A stretch of DNA of 64,000 nt from Bretschneidera sinensis. Its lineage: Eukaryota; Streptophyta; Magnoliopsida; Brassicales; Akaniaceae. Positions 60,252 to 64,000 of this stretch are shown here, piece by piece. Where the stretch lies: the NCBI GenBank assembly GCA_023935145.1, contig CM043699.1:145809536-145873535 (forward strand), written 5' to 3'. The notes under the pieces were generated by a model. The model was not told where the DNA came from, made no database searches, and was given only the letters and a program-made list of their open reading frames with translations. Numbering within the stretch: the stretch's first letter is position 1; the number at the start of each line of letters is the position of its first letter. Position numbers and translations under genes: made by a program.

Positions 60252-61518
60252 TGATAAGAGTTCATAATATCTATATGTTTGTTATATTTTCTCATGTTTT
60301 AATAGTTATAATTGATTAAATCTTGGATTTTGATTATGTTTCGTATTTTGTAGAGTATATTGAGGAGTTAAATCAAATTGAATTCAAAATCAAGAGATTT
60401 GTGAAGATTGGACAGAAACTTGGAGCTACAGCGCCAGAAAGCTGAGGCTGCAGCGCCAGTATGATGATAATATGAAGATGGGGCAGCAACTTGGCGCTGC
60501 AGCGCCAGAAAGCTGAGGCTGCAGCGCCAGCATGGTGATAATATGAAGATGGGCAGCAACTTGGAGCTGCAGCGCCAGAAAGCTGAGGCTGCAGCGCCAG
60601 CCTGCGGGTTTTGAAAGTTATAAATACTAACCCTAGCTAAAAGAAAGAAGCTGGGATAGAAGGCGCGGCTGTTGAATAGAAAATCTCTCTTCTCTTTTCT
60701 TCAGGGTTTTCTTTTAATTATGAGTAGTTAAATACTTTTCTTCCAACTGAAGGATAATTGAAGTCTTTGTTCTTCAAGAATTGTGAGATCTAAATAATTT
60801 TCATTGCTCTTTTATTTCTTCTCTATTTATATATCTTCTGTGTTTATTATCAATTATTGTCTTGGTTGATTGATGCAAAGGGCCCGTTGTTCAATTATCA
60901 GGTCAATAAATTGCCATTTAGAACTTTAAATCCGTAATTGTTTAAACGTTCTAATATTAGTGGTAAAATAACAAAGTTGATTATAACCAAATTTTCAATT
61001 TATGTTATGGAGATATATAACCTAGTCTAAATGAATCGAGCTTGTGTATTTGTTGGCTAGAATTTGTAGTCTCTCTAATTATTAATGTTGTCGATAGATT
61101 AAATCTTAAGGGCTTATTTAGGGTTGTTTATTAACAAGGGAAGTAATCAAAGAGCTTGTTTTGGTTATCGAGAAAGTAAGGAGAGATAGGTTGTTAGAGC
61201 TTGTTAGCAACCATAACCAATTTGGTGAAGAATAGAAGATTTTATCCTTGTATCTATGATCAATTCTCTGAACCAATTCTGAAATTATACCTTCGGTTGG
61301 ATATTTGCCTGATATTAATTTCTCCTTAGTTTTTAGTTTATTATAATTGCTTTCTCTTTTATTTCACTCCGAAATTTCAAACCCCCCTTTTTTCTTTACT
61401 TTATTTTTATTTAAAATAAATCTACCCAATCCCTGTGGATTCGACCTTGCTCATCACTGTTACAATTTGTATTTTTGAGAGTGAGAATTTTATTATTTGT
61501 TGGATTTGACACCCACCA
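60252..61518 (+). repeat. 3' LTR of the Athila-type element
   Basis: 1267 bp, 71 bp longer than the left copy, accounted for by one extra U3 unit. TATA box TATAAATA at 60619-60626. Otherwise nearly identical to the left LTR. Confidence 0.92.
60418..60602. repeat. Three-unit 70/71-bp U3 repeat (right LTR)
   Basis: Three units. The middle one has the perfect 16-bp palindrome TGGCGCTGCAGCGCCA (60492-60507). Confidence 0.9.
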
Positions 61519-61723
61519 AATACTGTGAGGGGTGTTTAGGGGTGAGACCTCCTTGTTTTGTTCTTCAAGACATAGTGAAATCGCTGCAACTCTGTGGACG
61601 TAACCCGAGTTTGGGTGAACCACGTAAATCTGTGTGCTGTGTGTTTGCCTTTGATTTATTTCTATTTTTTTCTCTATATTCACATCTCAAGATCCGTAGG
61701 GATAGGGTAGTTTAACCCTAACA

Positions 61724-63160
61724 GGAGATTAGCTGCTATTCGGAGTCATGATACAAGCTTGATAATAGAATTAAGAAAAATGAGGATGTAGTTAAGTGTC
61801 AGTGATAGAAGAGTATTGATGGCAAATATGGTGGTGCAATCTTCTATTATTGATCGTTTATTACAGATGCAAGGTAGAGATGAAGGGATAGAGAATATCG
61901 GACAGAAAATATTAAGTGGGAAGCCGACTGAGTTTAGAATTAGAGAAGATGGTATGGTGGTATTAGGATATAGAGTTTGTGTTCCCAATGATGTAGAGAT
62001 GAGAAAGGAGATACTAAGAGAGGCTCATGATTCTATGTATTCTATACACCCACGTAATAATAAGATGTACATGGGGGTGAGACAAAATTATTGGTGGTCA
62101 GGTATGAAGAAGGATGTAGCGGAGTATATTTCTATATGTTTGACTTGTCAACAGGTGAAGTCTGAGAATACACATCCAGCAAGTTTATTACAACCTCTTC
62201 TAGTACCTGAATGGTCATGTATGGGTTATAGTGGATAGACTTTCTAAGTCTTCGCATCTCCTTCCTATTAAAACTACCAAGAGTCCTGAAAAGTTGGCTG
62301 AATTATATGTAGCAGAGATTGTAAGATTATATGGAGTACCTTTGAGCATTTTATTAGATAGAGATTCTAGATCTACTTCTTGATTTTGGAGGGGCTTTCA
62401 AGAAGCTATGGGTATGAAATTGCAATTTAGTACAGCTTTTCATCCATAAACTGATGAGCAGACAAAGAGAATCATCAAAATACAAGAAGAAATGTTGAGG
62501 GCAAGTGTATTGAGTTTCTCAGTAAGCTGGGATGCTTATTTACCTTTGATCGAGTTTGCATACAATAATCAATATCAAACTAGTATTGGGATGGCACCAT
62601 TTGAGGCTTTATATGGTAGAAAGTGTAGAACTCCAGTATGTTGGGAAAAAGTTGGAGAAAGAAAGATATTTGGTCAAGAAATGATAGATTTGACTACTGA
62701 GATGATCAAACTAGTTAGAGAGAACCTTAGAGTGGCACAGAATAGGCAGAAGGGACATGTTGATAATAGAAGATGATCTCTTGAGTTTCAGGTTGGTGAC
62801 TGGGTATTTTTTAAGATATCTCCGCGGAATGGTGTATTGAGGTTTAAAAAGAAGAGAAAGTTGAGCCCGAGATTTGTGGGGCCATATGAGGTGATTGAAA
62901 GAGTTGGACCAGTCGCATATAGGTTGGATTTGCCTCCAGAGTTAAAGCAATTACATAATGTGTTCCATGTTTCACTTTTGAGAAAGTGTTTACACGATGA
63001 ATTACATAGCATTCCGAGTCAGGTTGTAGAACCTCAAGAAAATTTGACATTTATGCAAGTACCAGTCAGAATATTAGACAAAAAGGAATAAGTCTTGCGT
63101 AATAAAATTATTCCTTTGGTTCAAGTATTATGGTAGAACAAATATTTTGAAGAAGTAATT
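61724..63160 (+). pseudogene. Del-type integrase, plus strand (third copy, right part)
   Basis: Continues the Del pol from 50096 after the target duplication. Zinc-binding region at 62005-62160 (AHDSMYSIHPRNNKMYMGVR, YWWSGMKKDVAEYI, CLTCQQVKSE) with HHCC ligands present. A deletion and stops run through the core near 62220-62450 (VDRLSKSSHLLPIKTTK, LLDRDSR). The C-terminal part at 62492-63091 has [53 protein letters not shown] and [13 protein letters not shown], then [10 protein letters not shown], usually the chromodomain linker. The start of the catalytic core is lost, so it is inactive. Confidence 0.88.
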
Positions 63161-64000
63161 TGATAGATATTACATGGAATTAAAATAATTTATACATGAA
63201 AGATTTATTATTGAATAAAATAATTCTTTTTGAAAAAAATGACATCCAAGTGGGAAGGTAAGGAAAAAAAAAATTGAACTGTAACGTGGGAGGATAAGAA
63301 GGAAGAAAAAACAAACGGTGGACAACACCTGAGGTCCAGGTGTCATCAAAAATAACATGCATCAATGCATGTTAAACACCAAGTCAAGCAAAAACGGTAG
63401 GGGGAGGTGAGTAATATAAAATTAAAAACGGTATTCATTTTGTTTTATTATTTTACCAATTTATGTTTGGTTTTCTTTTTTCTTTAATTCAAATTACTCT
63501 ATATTTTTAGACACTTGGGGACTAAAAGAAAGGTTGAAAAAGCAAAATTTTGAAGAGGTTTACAGGAGAATTTTAAAGAGAGTCATGGAAAGCCATAAGA
63601 AAAACAAAAGGTAATAATGTAAATTTTATTTTTGAAATTTAGCGTACATGAAAATTTATCAGAATTTGATGTAGAAATTTAAAGGGTATGAATTATGGAA
63701 GAAATGAAGAATAAATTAAAAATTTTAATATAAATATTATGTCAGGTGTTAACGATCAGCAATTGGGGAAAATTGCTAAAAAGAACAGAAAAATGCAAGA
63801 AGGTGATCCACTTGTAGCTCTAAGTATTATGTGGTGAGTTAGATTTACTTTTAGTAATCAAGATAAATATGAAATATAAAGTGACGATATTTGAATTAAT
63901 TATTAAACTATGAATGAATGATATATGAAAGTTGGTTGATGAATATGATAGGAATAATTGATATATTAAAGATTTATTATATGAGAAGTAATATTATTGA
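63150..64000 (+). repeat. 3' LTR of the third Del copy, left edge lost, runs off the window
   Basis: From about 63150 (AGAAGTAATTTGATAG, then GGAATTAAAATAATTTATAC and GAATAAAATAATTCTTTT) it aligns with the start of the other Del LTRs read in sense. The ATTATGTCAGGTGTTAACGATC segment near 63735 matches a conserved stretch of theirs. The first about 30 bp of the LTR and the polypurine tract are not found: pol reading runs directly into U3. A likely TATA (tataaa) lies at 63415-63420. Confidence 0.75.
63325..63373. repeat. Two perfect stem-loops upstream of the third Del TATA
   Basis: ACACCTG (63325-63331), loop AGGTC, CAGGTGT (63337-63343). Then AACATGCAT (63354-63362), loop CA, ATGCATGTT (63365-63373). 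The pair lies 42-90 bp upstream of the TATA box. The sequences differ from the stems in the other two Del copies. Confidence 0.85.

Larger units (their letters stand above)
54607..61518 (+). mobile_element. Athila-type Ty3/gypsy element, internally deleted
   Basis: LTRs 54607-55802 and 60252-61518 (TGATAAGAG...CCCACCA), exact AATAC duplication (54602-54606, 61519-61523). It carries a primer-binding site, gag and protease, then a jump straight to the C-terminal part of integrase. RT and RNase H are missing, so it is non-autonomous. At about 6.9 kb it is the youngest layer of the nest, since nothing interrupts it and it sits inside the copia LTR. Confidence 0.92.
50097..61723 (+). mobile_element. 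Tork-like Ty1/copia element with exact target duplication
   Basis: LTR ends are TGTTAGG...CCTAACA, flanked by an exact GGAGA duplication (50092-50096 and 61724-61728). The left LTR is 50097-50447. The right LTR starts at 54453 and is split by the Athila-type element (54607-61518), resuming at 61524. Without that insertion the element is about 4.7 kb. One complete but mutated gag-pol lies inside. It interrupts the plus-strand Del pol between RNase H and integrase. Confidence 0.92.

Overview
This window looks like repeat-rich, AT-rich plant nuclear DNA, probably eudicot pericentromeric or other heterochromatin. I see no intact host gene, no rRNA or tRNA gene and no bacterial operon structure. 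Almost everything recognisable is an LTR retrotransposon, most of it broken. Lineages were assigned by eye from pol motifs, primer-binding sites and LTR ends, without a database search.

Layout. 1-1974: 3' end of a Ty1/copia element, its 3' LTR split by a minus-strand solo LTR (528-1708). 2560-3800: element with long terminal inverted repeats. 4690-6828: two minus-strand LTR remnants and a gag fragment. 8314-12645: a gag-only element with two LTRs, carrying a MITE-like insertion. 12705-13920: a broken plant mobile domain (PMD) gene. 14570-16680: a chromovirus-type LTR, followed by a minisatellite. 16730-38836: a minus-strand Tat-lineage Ty3/gypsy element, expanded by a solo LTR (19840-21286), another LTR (about 18200-19382) and a 9-kb Del/Tekay-type element (26808-35778, exact 5-bp target duplication). 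Its tail carries an antisense PMD-like fragment. 38837-42560: fragments of a second Tat RT and of a minus-strand copia element. 42660-48203: a truncated minus-strand Del element. 48204-64000: a plus-strand Del element split by a Tork-like copia (50097-61723), whose own 3' LTR is split by an Athila-type element (54607-61518). Both splits have exact 5-bp duplications, so the order of insertion can be read directly: Del, then Tork, then Athila.

The observation I consider most worth pursuing is that LTRs of otherwise unrelated lineages carry clusters of perfect or near-perfect palindromes or short stem-loops just upstream of their TATA box. The sequences differ between families, and even between Del copies, but the position recurs. 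In two elements the number of U3 repeat units also differs between the left and right LTR of the same insertion (2 versus 3 units of about 71 bp; 7 versus 4 units of about 28 bp). This looks like a fast-evolving U3 control module that has arisen repeatedly in different retrotransposons.
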